DNA of 64,000 bases from Bursaphelenchus xylophilus. Lineage: Eukaryota; Nematoda; Chromadorea; Rhabditida; Aphelenchoididae. Location: positions 62,001 to 126,000 of the forward strand of contig CAJFCV020000001.1 in the NCBI GenBank assembly GCA_904066235.2. The letters run 5' to 3'. Shown in pieces: positions 31,666 to 44,100 of the stretch (position 1 is its first letter; each line of letters begins with the position of its first letter). The translations under genes and the position numbers were made by a program. The notes below the pieces were generated by a model. It worked only from the letters and a program-made list of their open reading frames with translations. It searched no databases and had not been told where the DNA came from.

Positions 31666-32282
31666 TTTCTGAAAAAACGAATCTAATGAAGTTGGCTAAA
31701 ATTATTTTCAACGGGAAAGCTGCCGACACAAGGTATGAGACGTTGGTGTTCCAGTTTTGATTTGACCTTGTTGAAAAAATCAAAGTGTCGGAGCCTTACA
31801 GAAGAACCCAGAGAGGGTTTTCTGAAGCTAATAGAGACCAGCCCTGGGCTTAACCTGGTCAAGCATAAGCCTGAACCGAGACAAGAACGCTACATATTCC
31901 GGGATATCGCATGACGGGCGGAAAGCTTTCTTCTATGTGGCCACCAAGTCTGTAACAGAATCCCCAAGAAAATACGAGTATATCAGTTGTTTCTCAATAA
32001 TGAGCAACACCTAATAGGTGACGATGTGTCGCTTCTTTTTGTTCAGCTTGGCCGACCTTTTATATAGCTCCATTAGGTCTGCGACTTCAGGACACGGTGC
32101 CGAATTTTGTCGCTAAACTACGCAGTTGCTCAAATAAATTAATGCAATTCCTCAGAATTCCGCAGAAAATACATTTGCTTATGGAATTATGCTATTCAAG
32201 GATTCGCTGGGCCTTTCCGTAGTTTTTAGTGTAAAATTGCAGAATCTTGAGGCGTGAGTCAAGCAGTTGAACAAACCCGTTT
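31666..32282. other. Intergenic region with no gene recognised
   Basis: No splice-supported open frame and no recognised repeat beyond short AT-rich tracts. It precedes the palindromic element at 32287. Confidence 0.45.
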
Positions 32283-32286
32283 TTAA

Positions 32287-33523
32287 CCCTTTCCGGACGA
32301 GTCGGCACCTCCATGCAGAAATGAAAGAGGGTACCCTACTGAGTAACGGCATAATAGTGGTTCAGCCCATCGAAGCGTTATTTGGGACTTATGACAAAAA
32401 ATGTCCTAAAAAGTACCCCCAGTTGACATAACCCTTATAAAATTTTGCTAACGACCTGTAAATTAGAAACTACCGCTAAGTTAAAGTCTAACACTCCTAC
32501 TACTGTTACATCCAAGAACTGTCCAAATCGGACCACTACGGGATTAGTTATCGACTTTTGGAGATTGAATTTTAAACTTCGACCAATTTTTGGCCCAAAA
32601 TTGAGTATATCTTCCGCCGGAATCAACCATTTCAGTCTAAATGTGGTTTTTCTGAATCTAGAGTGACGCTAGCTTCTTCCCAGAATGTTTCCAGAAAAAA
32701 CCTATAGAGCACGTTTCTGTAAAAAGCAAAAAAGTTGAAAACGTAAAGGTTTCGCCGTATAAAATGTCGCCGCAAGCCGAAAAGGGTCGGGCGCAGCTCG
32801 AAAGGCGAAAATAATATTTTTCTTCGAAAAATATTATTTTAGTGTCGACAAGCTGAATTCAGATGAAATACAGACAGACAGAGCACGCAAACATTAACTC
32901 AATGTCATTTTAATATTTTTAATGCGTTTTCAGGCAATTTCATTGGATTTTGCTTTAGTTTCACACTAAAATAGTATTTCTCAAAAAAATATATATTATT
33001 TTCGCCTTTCGAGCTGCGCCCGACCCTTCTCGGCTTGCGGCGACATTTTATACGATGAAACCTTTACGCTTTCAACCTTTTCGCTTTTTACAGAAACGTG
33101 CCCTGTAGGTTTTTTCTGGAAACATTCTGGGAAGAAGCTAGCGTCACTCTAGATTCAGAAAAACCACATTTAGACTGAAATGGTTGATTCCGGCGGAAGA
33201 TATACTCAATTTTGGGCCAAAAATTGGTCGAAATTTAAAATTCAATTTCCAAAAGTCGATAACTAATCCCGTAGTGGTCCGATTTGGACAGTTCTTGGAT
33301 GTAACAGTAGTAGGAGTGTTAGACTTTAACTTAGCGGTAGTTTCTAATTTACAGGTCGTTAGCAAAATTTTATAAGGGTTATGTCAACTGGGAGTACTTT
33401 TTAGGACATTTTTTGTCATAAGTCCCAAATAACGCTTCGATGGGCTGAACCACTATTATGCCGTTACTCAGTAGGGTACCCTCTTTCATTTCTGCATGGA
33501 GGTGCCGACTCGTCCGGAAAGGG
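32287..33523. mobile_element. 1.24 kb foldback element with TTAA duplication (piggyBac-like)
   Basis: Both tips read CCCTTTCCGGACGAGTCGGC inward, and each is flanked by TTAA (32283-32286 and 33524-33527). The arms are near-perfect inverted copies for about 500 bp: the same 73-codon open frame appears at 32445-32666 on plus and 33144-33365 on minus with two changes. The unique centre is ~200 bp around 32840-33000. TTAA target choice with CCC-type tips is the piggyBac signature. No transposase is encoded, so this is non-autonomous. Confidence 0.85.
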
Positions 33524-33527
33524 TTAA

Positions 33528-35113
33528 ATAGTTTTTTAGAATGAGGTGATTAAACTAGGAGTTTTGTTTTAGACAGTTCGGGTCAGCGGCGGCTTTGCCA
33601 GGTCTCGTAGGCATTCTCTACAACCCTTTTTTTGTCCGTATCGATTTTGTGTTGGCCCGAAAGGTCGGGACACGTTTTTTCTGACCTTCAGATGAAAAGT
33701 CTCGGTTGTTTCTGCAAACCCTTTGTGAATCTCGAATATCCTTTAGAATAACTCATCCAAATTCGAGCGAATTTTCAATAAAATCTGAGCGTCGTATGAG
33801 GAAGCAAATGTGAAATTATTACAAATAAAATTTCGCACGAATTGCCACTAAATCCTCAATATTGCACAAATATTTATTACGAGCAAAAATATACACTAAC
33901 GACAATATATTATTTACTGCACATTATTCGTCCCTGGGAAGAAAAATATAATTTCAAATCAAAGAAGGCGTTAGACTAGACATAAGTGAGATAGCATCGA
34001 AAAATCCGACGAGATAATTTGATGTGAGATCAAAACAGCCAAAAAACAAAACTAGCATAAAAATTTTTTACAAATTTCACAAGGAAAGTGCTTCTATGGA
34101 GTGCGGAGTTACAGGTCGAGACATACATCAAAAAAATTGCAAAATTTTTCTGATTCAGAATATGTAAAAATTAGACGCCTAATTTTGGTTTGTAAGGGCG
34201 AAAAAATCCTCAGAACTTGTCTCGCAACATCACGCGCCTTTTTGATCAAGTTTTTACCAAATCATAAGCTTGTTTTTGAGCTAAAGTAAACCCTGGTATC
34301 TTGACAAGCCTTACAATATCAAATTTGATAAATAATACACCTTAATTAGTAGTTCCAATATAAAAAAGGGGCACTTGCGTGGTGCTCCGAGAAAAGTTCT
34401 GAGGGGTTTTCACCCTTACAGACCAAAATTAGGCAGCTAACGTTTACATATTCAGAATCAGAAAAATTTTGCCGTTTTTTGGTGTATGTCTCGACCTGTA
34501 ACTCCATGCCCCATAGAAGTACTTTCTTTGTCAAAAAAAAGTTGTGAAATCCTTTGAAAAACAAGGTAAAATACACGGCAATTCGTCTACGCAAAAAATG
34601 GAAAAACTGTTTGGCGAAATCGGTGTTTCGTCAAAATCGACATGCTTTTGCTTTAGATCCTCTTCAAGTTTCGATAATTAATACTTTTAGGCATGCGCTT
34701 TCAAAATTTTCAAAATCCTATGTTTAGATTTTGAGAAAATTTCGATTTGATTTTTTTCAAAAAACAAATTGGCGTGTAAAACATAATTTACATCCAAGTT
34801 TTTCAAGGGCCCCACAAATTTAGTAACTATGACAAGAATAAGACCAAAATATAAGACACTGTCAGAAAAAAGGCAAAAAACTGTAAAATATTAATATAAA
34901 ATATAAGTTTGGAGGGTAAAAAATAACCCTCTACGTGAGATCTGATAATTTTAAAGCATTGACTAGACATAAAATGCAATAATTTGCAGAATTTTAGGCA
35001 TCATCTATAAAAATCAAAAAAAAATCAAAAAAATAAAATAAAACAAAAAGTAATTCCAGGCTACTACAATATCCTTGCTACCATGCCTGTTGCTTTCCAT
35101 TACTCTTCAAGGC
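33528..35113. other. Intergenic region rich in repeats; no gene recognised
   Basis: It holds family A (~33560-33685) and family B (~33690-33805) fragments, an inverted pair at 34070-34590, and AT-rich DNA to the end of the ONECUT gene. The open frames inside the inverted pair translate to mirror-related peptides and are not genes. Confidence 0.55.
34070..34590. repeat. Inverted repeat with ~200 bp arms
   Basis: The left arm has GGAGTTACAGGTCGAGACAT, CTGATTCAGAATATGTAAA and TTTTGGTTTGTAAGGGCGAA. The right arm (about 34390-34575) carries the same segments in reverse complement. The arms surround ~100 bp of unique sequence and have diverged by several percent. No target duplication was identified. 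Confidence 0.75.
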
Positions 35114-38100
35114 CTAATCCTCATCTGAATTGTCCAATTTGATCTTCACGACCTCATCTTCGCTCTCAAATCCCATTTTTCTCGCCCAATCCGGCTGATA
35201 CTTCTGTCGACGGCGGGCGTTCATGAAAAAGTTGCTGACGGTGGCCGGTTCCAACGACAGATGTTGCGCGATGGTGTGCTGCATTTCCCGACTGGGTCGC
35301 TGGGTTTCGCGGAAGATGGCATGAAGCGTTCGCTTTTGAATTTCTGTGAATACAAATCGGGACTTTTTGGGGATGGAGGCCCGCGCTTTTCGACGACTCG
35401 CAGCTTCACTGATGACGTAACGAGCAGGACGGGGCTTCTTTTGGACTTCTGAAAGAATTCCGTTTACAGTTACCGACTAGGGCTCGAGACTTCGCAGCCT
35501 GCGGCTGCTCACGTCTCTCGGGCAACCCTGCGCCCGGTTTCGCTGCTTTGCGCACGATTTGAGCCATTTTTGAAGATAAATTGTGATGAAAAGTCGCTTT
35601 TGCGGAAGAAACGCTCGCCAAAGCTTTGCCGACGGCCTCCGGCCGCGGCAGAAAAACGCTACGCGTTAGACTGAGCCTAGTAGCAACTTTCGGCGTTCAA
35701 AACGCCAAGCCGACCTTGTCTTAGGTCAAAAAGTCCAGATCGCTAAGCTTACCCTAATCGCCAAGTCAGTCCCAGATCGCTTAGCCGGGTTAAAGAGCCG
35801 GCATGAGGCGACGGCCTACGGCCGCCGCGAGACTACATTTTTTTACCTAAAACAATCTTCCTTCCACCAAAACTTGATCAGAAGCTCATACAATAAGGAA
35901 AAATCAACTAAAACCTCGAAAAGATAGACTCAGCACTCAAAATTATCCAAATCCAATATTTTTCCCGAAATCCCCGTCAAATTTGGCCCTAAAACGGCCA
36001 AATCCCGAGAATCCAGGACCAAAAAAATAATTTTACAAAAATTCTCAAAAAAAATCCAGAAATTCCCGTCATTACGCGTCACGATGACAGTTTCCGTACC
36101 ACCCTCCTCACACTCAGCACTCTCTCCGTCTTATCTCTGACCGAAATCGAAAGAGAAAACCTTTGTCTAATCACCCTCCACCCCTTTCTCACTCTCTTTT
36201 TTCTCCCGCCAAACGAAGAAGGAAACAGTTCTCTGCCCGCTCTCTCTCTTCGCCGCGCTCTTTTCTTGTGTTTTCGGTCATGGAAGTGGGCGTTCTTTCA
36301 AAACTGGCACTTGTTGCACTAAAAGTACCGGGAAAAAAGATACGACTATATCCAAAATGACGTGGAGATTCCGAATATGTAACTTTTAGACGAATTTTGG
36401 TTGGAAATTTTTGAGTTTTGGTCGATTTTGTGATTATGTTAATTTTGAAATTTTTTTTTCGTTCCAAATATCTTACCAAAAAGTTGTATGTTACAACTGA
36501 GGTTTTGCATACTTCTCCGAAGTCTAAATACGAAGTGCACCTGAGAGCGGGATTTTTCGATTTCGACCTTGTTTTTCAGATAATGTAACTTTCGCCAAAG
36601 TAAGCAAAATCCAAAAATTTTGTAATTCTAATATTCCTCTCGCAGCTTGGTCGTATTTTAGAATTCGATTGTCGTTTCTATAGCAGTTTAACCTACTGAA
36701 CCCGGCAGAACAAATAAAAATTCAAAAAAATTCCATCTGAAGCCCTGAGGGCCGAAATTCGGCCAAAATTTCGAAATTTTTTTTGATGACCCAGTGCACA
36801 GCGAATACGGAACGCAGCGACCTGAAACTTGGCATGATGGTAGTTTGGTTTGTCTACTATCACATCCAGGAAGTCAAGTTTTCAAACATCGCTTGTTGCC
36901 CTGAGGGGATCTTTTTGAAAAAGGTGCCCATTTTTCGGCCGAAATTTCCGGCCGCTCTGGGGGCCGTAATTCGAGAGATACGAACGTGGTGTAAGCTTGT
37001 AAATTGTAGAGCTCTTCGAGCTCTACAATCTATAGTTGGGCACTTTTGACATTGTTGTTGACCGTCCGGGGTAAAAATTTGAAAAACTGAAAATTTGAAA
37101 AATTTGAAAAATCGACTTTTTTTTGGCGAAACTGGTTCTGAGAGATGACGATGACTACAGGTCCAAAAACAATTGAGGGCAATCTTCGGGCAAAAAAAAT
37201 AAGATTTGCGAGTGATTTTTTTGAATTTCGACCTGGGAGCCGAGAACCATTTTGTCGAACTTTGCACTGTGCAAATCGTATTTTCTACAGTAAGCCATGG
37301 CTAAAATACGAAGTTCACTACAAAAAAGAAAGGCACGACCAAATACGAAGTTTGGTACGTAGAATTTAATGGAATTGAAAAAATCCAGAAAAAATAGCCC
37401 GCCGGCATGAGGCGACGGCCTACGGCCGCCGCGAGACTACATTTTGTTACCTAAAATAATCTTCCTTCCACCAAAACTTGATCAGAAGCCCATACAATAA
37501 GGAAAAATCAACTAAAACCTCGAAAAAATAGACTCAGCACTCAAAATTATACAAATCCAACATTTTTCCCGAAATCCCCGTCAAATTTGGCCCTAAAACG
37601 GCCAAATCCCGAGAATCCAGGACCAAAAAAACAATTTTACAAAAATTTCTCAAAAAAATCCAGAAATCCCGTCATTACGCGTCACGATGACAGTTTCCGT
37701 ACCACCCTCCTCACACTCAGCACTCTCTCCGTCTTATCTCTGACCGAAATCGAAAGAGAAAACCTTTGTCTAACCACCCTCTACCCCTTTCCCACTCTCT
37801 CTTTTCTCCCGCCAAACGAAGAAGGAAGCGGTTCTCTGCCCGCTCTCTCTTTTCGCCGCGCTCTTTTTTTGTGTTTTCGGTCATGGAAGTGGGCGTTTTT
37901 TCAAAACTGGCACTTGTTGCACTAAAAGTACCGGGAAAAAAGATACGACTATATCTAAAATGACATGGAGATTCCGAATATGTAACTTTTAGACGAATTT
38001 TAGTTGGAAATTTTTGAGATTTGAAGACTTTTCCGATTCGGGATTTTTTGGGACCGCCGCTTCAAACACGATTTCTGATCATATCTCTCGGAATCGTATC

Positions 38101-41100
38101 CCAGCTTCTGGTTGCAGAATCCTTATCAAATTGTCTATCATGTGTCGGGCGGGATTTTTGAATTTCGACCTTGTTCCCGAGCTATAGTAACTTTCGTCAG
38201 AGTAAACAAAATCCAAAAATTCGGAAATTCGAATTCTGCTCTTTCAACCTGTGCGTATTTTAGGAATTAATAACTGTTTATGTAGCAGTTCAATGTGCTG
38301 AATACGATGGTGAAAGTTAAAATCCGAAAAAATCACGTTTCAAGCCCTCAGGGCCGTATTTTGGCCGAAATTTCGAAAATTTTTTTTGACGGCACAGTGC
38401 GCACGAAATATTGAGGATAGAGATGTGAAACTTGGCACGATGGTAGCTTATTCTGTGCCCAATAGCCCCTGAGAGATCAATTTGTTCAACTCCGCTTATT
38501 GCCCTGAGGGCGATTTTTTTCGCACGGTGCACCAAAAATCGACCGAAATTTCCGGCCGCTCTGGCGGCCGTAATTTCCGAGATACGAAGACGATGTAAGC
38601 GGGTAATTTGTAGAGCTCTTCGAGCTCTACAATCAATAGTTGGACGTTTTTGACATCGTTGTTGAACATCAGGGAGAAAATTTTTAAAAAGTCAAAATTT
38701 TGAAAATTTCGAAAAATTGCGTTTTCAAGTATGTAGATGTTCTGAAGCGATGGTTATGTAGAATGGTCTGAAAAAATTTAGGGGCAATCTCCGGGCAAAA
38801 AAACTAAGATCAGCGAGCCGTTTTTTCGAATTTCGACCTGGGAGCCGAGAACCATTTTGTCGAACTTTGCACTGTGCAAATCGTATTTTTTACAGTAAGC
38901 CATAGCTAAAATACGAAGTATACTACAAAAAAGAAAGACACGACCTAATAGGAATTCGGGTACGTGGAATTCAATGGAATCGAAAAAATCCAGAAAATCC
39001 GTCATCATGACGGGGTTTTCTGGAAGTGTAACTTTGTACATGGCCGTATCTACACATACATTGAGATATCTCTTAGTTATGAATTTGCTTTCCCGATATG
39101 GACCTGTAGAAGCTTGCATTTCAATATTCTTCTTGCTAGTCAAAGGTTACGAAAAAAGGTCATTTTTTGGGATTTTTTCCGAAAAATTTGAAATTTCGAA
39201 AAAATCTCGACAGTGATTGTCCCATTATGTACCATACGCGATGGAACCAAAAATCAAGTCGGTAGCTGTAAAATGGACCGAGATACAAAGACTCAAAGTT
39301 TCGACTTTTCATGACGTCATAGGCCACTCAAAATTGAAAATTTCAAAAAATTTTTTCAAATACTCAAAGAGCGCATCTAAAAGAACCCCCATGCCAAAAA
39401 TCAGGTCAATCGGAGCAAAAGAAAAAAGAAACCCCAAACCCTATTAATTATTATATTTTAGACTAGGGCTCGAGACTAACGCAGCCTGCGGCTGCTACCG
39501 TCTCTCGGGCGGCCCTGCGGATAAAGGCAACTTTGCGCGCGATTTGGACCTGTTCAACGTCGAAAACAGCACAAACGCTCGCCAAAGCTTTGCCGACGGC
39601 CTCCGGCCGCGGCAGAAAAACGCTACGCGTTAGACTGAGCCTAGTAGAAACTTTTGACGTTCGAAACGCTAAGCCGCCCTTGTTTTAGATCGAGAAGTTA
39701 AGATCGCTAAGCTTACACTAATCGCTAAGCTCAGGTCAGTTCCAGATCGCTAAGCCCGGCTAAAGAGCCCGCCGGCATGAGGCGACGGCCTACGGCCGCC
39801 GCGAGACTACATTTTGTTACCTAAAATAATTTTTCTTCCACCATAAGCTGATCAAAATCGCATAAGCAAAAATCAACTAAAAAAGTGGACTCAGCACTCA
39901 AAAGTATCCTTAGATAATATTTTTCCCGAACTCTCCGTCAAATTTGGCCCTAAAACGGCCAAATCCCGAGAATCCAGGACCAAAAAAATAATTTTCTAAA
40001 AATTTCTCAAAAAAATCCAGAAAACCCCGTCATGACGCGTCACGATGACAGTTTCCGTACCACCCTCCTCACACTCAGCACTCTCTTCGCCTTATCTCTA
40101 ACCGAAATCGAAAGAGAAAACCTTTGTCTACCCATCCTCCACCCCTTTCTCACTCTCTCTTTTCTCCCGCCAAACGAAGAGGGAACCGGTTCTCTGCCCA
40201 CTCTCTCTCTTCTCCGCGCTCTTTTTTTGTGTTTTCGGTCATGGAAGTGGGCGTTTTTTCAAAACTGGCACTTGTTGCACTAAAAGTACCGGGAAAAAAG
40301 ATACGACTATATCCAAAATGACATGCAGATTCCGAATATGTAACTTTTAGACCTACTTTAGTTGGAAATTTTTGAGTTCTGGTCAAATGTAAGATTTGCG
40401 AAACTTGGTATAATTTTTTTGCGACCGGATAACTGTTCAAAACTTTGGACCATCTCCACCAAATTTGGGCAACATGTTGAGAGTCCAAATACGGAGTGCA
40501 ACTGAAAGCGGGATTTTTCGATTTCGACCTTGTTTTTCAGATAATGTAACTTTCGTCAAAGTAAGCAAAATCCAGAAATTTTGTAATTTGACTACTGCTT
40601 TGTCAGCTTGTTCGTATATTAAAAGTCGATACCTGTTTCTATTGCAGTTTGCCGTGCTGAATATGATGGACGAAATTAAAATCCGAAAAAATTCGATTCC
40701 AAGCCCTCAGGGCCGAAATTCGGCCGAAATTTGGAATTTTTGTTTCGGAAGCACAGTGCACACGGAATATTGAATGTAGAGATCTGAAAATTGGCACGAT
40801 GGTAGCTTATTCTGTGCCTAATAGCCCGCGTGAGATCAATTTTCTCAGTTCCGCTTATTGCCCTGAGGGCAACTTTTTTCGCACGGTGCACTAAAAATCG
40901 ACCGAAATTTCCGGCCGTTCTGGCGGCCGTAATTTTAAAGATACGCAAAAGATGTAAGCGGGTAATTTGTAGAGCTGTTCGAGCTCTACAATCTATAGTT
41001 GAACATTTTTGACATCGTTGTTGTACATCAGGGAGAAAAATTCGAAAAAGTCGAAATTTTGAAAATCTCGAAAAATTTGCATTTTAAGTGCCGTCATGTT

Positions 41101-44100
41101 CTGAAACGATGGCTACATAGAATGTTCTGAAAAAGTTTAGGGACAATCTTCGGGCAAAAAAAATAAGATTTGCGAGTAATTTTTTCGAATTTCTACCTGG
41201 GGGTCGAGAACGAATCTTTTGAAATTTGCACTGTGCAAATCGTATTTTTTACAGTAAGCCATGGCTAAAATACGAAGTGCACTACAAAAAAGAAAGACAC
41301 GAACTAATAGGAAGTCTGATACGCAGAATTCAATGGAATCGAAAAAATCCAGAAAATGCGTCATCATGACGGGGTTTTCTGGAAGTGTAACTTTGTACAT
41401 GGCCGTATCTACACATACATTGAGTTATCTCTTAGTTATGAATTTGCTTTCCCGATATGGACCTGTAGAAGCTTGCATTTCAATATTCTTCTTGCTAGTC
41501 AAAGGTTACGAAAAAAGGTCATTTTTTGGGATTTTTTTCGTAAAATTTGAAATTTCGAAAAAATCTCGACAGTGATTGTCCCATTATGTACCATACGCGA
41601 CGAAACCAAAATTCAAGTCGATACCTATAAAACGGAGCGAGATACAGAGACTCAAAGTTTCGACTTTTCGTGACGTCATAGGTCACTCAAAATTGAAAAT
41701 TTTGAAAATTTTTTTCAAATTCACAAAGAGAACATCTAAGACAACCCCCATGCCAAAAATCAAGTCAATCGGAGCAAAAGAAAAAAGAAACCCCAAACCT
41801 TATTAATAGATATATTTTAGACTAGGGCTCGAGACTTCGCAGCCTGCGGCTGCTCACGTCTCTCGGGCAGTCCTGCGCCCGGTTTCGCTGCTTTGCGCCC
41901 GGTATTGCTGATCTTCGCGCGATTTGGACCTGTTCAACGTCCAAAACAACATAAACGTTCGCTAAAGCTTTGCCGACGGCCTCCGGCCGCGGCAGAAAAA
42001 CGCTACGCGTTAGACTGAGCCTAGTAAAAACTTGTGTCGTTCGGAACGCTAAGCCGACTTTGTTTTAGATTGAGAATTTACCCTAATCGCTAAGCTCAGG
42101 TCACTCCCAGATCGCTAAGCCCGGCTAAAGAGCCCGCCGGCATGAGGCGACGGCCTACGGCCGCCGCGAGACTACATTTTTTACCTAAAATAATTCCCCT
42201 TCCCCAAAAGTTGATCAGAAATACTTTCAGCAACCAAAAATCAACTAAAAAACTCGAAAAAATAGACTCAGCACTCAAAATCAACCAAAGCCAATATTTT
42301 TCCCAGATTCCCCGTCAAATTTGGCCCTAAAACGGCCAAATCCCGAGAATCCAGGCCCAAAAAAATAATTTTACAAAAATTTCTCGAAAAAATCCAGAAA
42401 ATCCCGTCATGACGCGTCACGATGACAGTTTCCGTACCACCCTCCTCACACTCAGCACTCTCTTCGCCTTATCTCTGACCGAAATCGAAAGAGAAAACCT
42501 TTGTCTAACCACCCTCCACCCCTTTCCCACTCTCTCTTTTCTCCCGCCAAACGAAGAAGGAAGCGGTTCTCTGCCCGCTCTCTCTCTTCGCCGCGCTCTT
42601 TTTTTGTGTTTTCGTCCGTGGAAGTGGGCGTTTTTTCAAAACTGGCACTTTTTGCACTAAAAGTACCGGCGAAATGTATCCTACTGTATGCAAAATTACC
42701 TGGAGATTCCGAATATGTAACCTTTGATTGAATTTTAATGAGAAAATTTCGAGTTTTGACGGTTTTAAAGGTTTGGAGTTTTGTCACCAAAATTTTTCAA
42801 AAATGATCTGGCCTTAGGGTCGAAATCAAAAGGCTGGATTCAAAGGGTTTCGTCAAGCCAGTGAAATTACCGAGGGAACGCTAGAGCCGGATTTTTGAAT
42901 TTCGACCTTGTTCCCAAGATAACTTCACTTTCGTACGTTGAAGTAAAATTCAAAAATTCGGAAATTCGAATACTGCCTTTTCACCTTGTCCGTATTTTAG
43001 GAATTGATACCTGTTTCTATAGCAGTTCAACGTGATAAAAACGATAGAGGCAACAGAAATGCGAAAAAATTCCGTTTCAAGCCCTCAGGGCCGAATTTTG
43101 GCCGAAATTTCGAAATTTTTTTTGACGGCACAATGCGCACGAAATATTGAAGATAGAGATGTGAAACCTGGCACGATGGTAGCTTGTTCTGTGCCCAATA
43201 GCCCCTGAGAGATCAATTTGTTCAACTCCACTTGTTGCCCTGAGGGCGATTTTTTTCGCACAGTGCACCAAAAATCGACCGAAATTTCCGGCGGCTCTGA
43301 CGGCCGTAATTTTAAAGATACGCTGAAGATGTAAGCGGGTAATTTGTAGAGCTCTTCGAGCTCTACAATCAATAGTTGGACGTTTTTGACATCGTTGTTG
43401 AACATCAGGGAGAAAATTTTTAAAAAGTCAAAATTTTGAAAATTTCGAAAAATTGCGTTTTCAAGTATGTAGATGTTCTGAAGCGATGGTTATGTAGAAT
43501 GGTCTGAAAAAATTTAGGGGCAATCTCCGGGCAAAAAAACTAAGATCAGCGAGCCGTTTTTTCGAATTTCGACCTGGGAGCCGAGAACCATTTTGTCGAA
43601 CTTTGCACTGTGCAAATCGTATTTTTTACAGTAAGCCATAGCTAAAATACGAAGTATACTACAAAAAAGAAAGACACGACCTAATAGGAATTCGGGTACG
43701 TGGAATTCAATGGAATCGAAAAAATCCAGAAAATCCGTCATCATGACGGGGTTTTCTGGAAGTGTAACTTTGTACATGGCCGTATCTACACATACATTGA
43801 GATATCTCTTAGTTATGAATTTGCTTTCCCGATATGGACCTGTAGAAGCTTGCATTTCAATATTCTTCTTGCTAGTCAAAGGTTACGAAAAAAGGTCATT
43901 TTTTGGGATTTTTTCCGAAAAATTTGAAATTTCGAAAAAATCTCGACAGTGATTGTCCCATTATGTACCATACGCGATGGAACCAAAAATCAAGTCGGTA
44001 GCTGTAAAATGGACCGAGATACAAAGACTCAAAGTTTCGACTTTTCATGACGTCATAGGCCACTCAAAATTGAAAATTTCAAAAAATTTTTTCAAATACT

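Noticed and set aside
32445..33375. Pairs of 62-73 codon ORFs with near-identical translations on opposite strands
   Set aside because: They are mirror images created by the inverted arms of the TTAA element, with no start context or splice signals. Both strands are open by symmetry.
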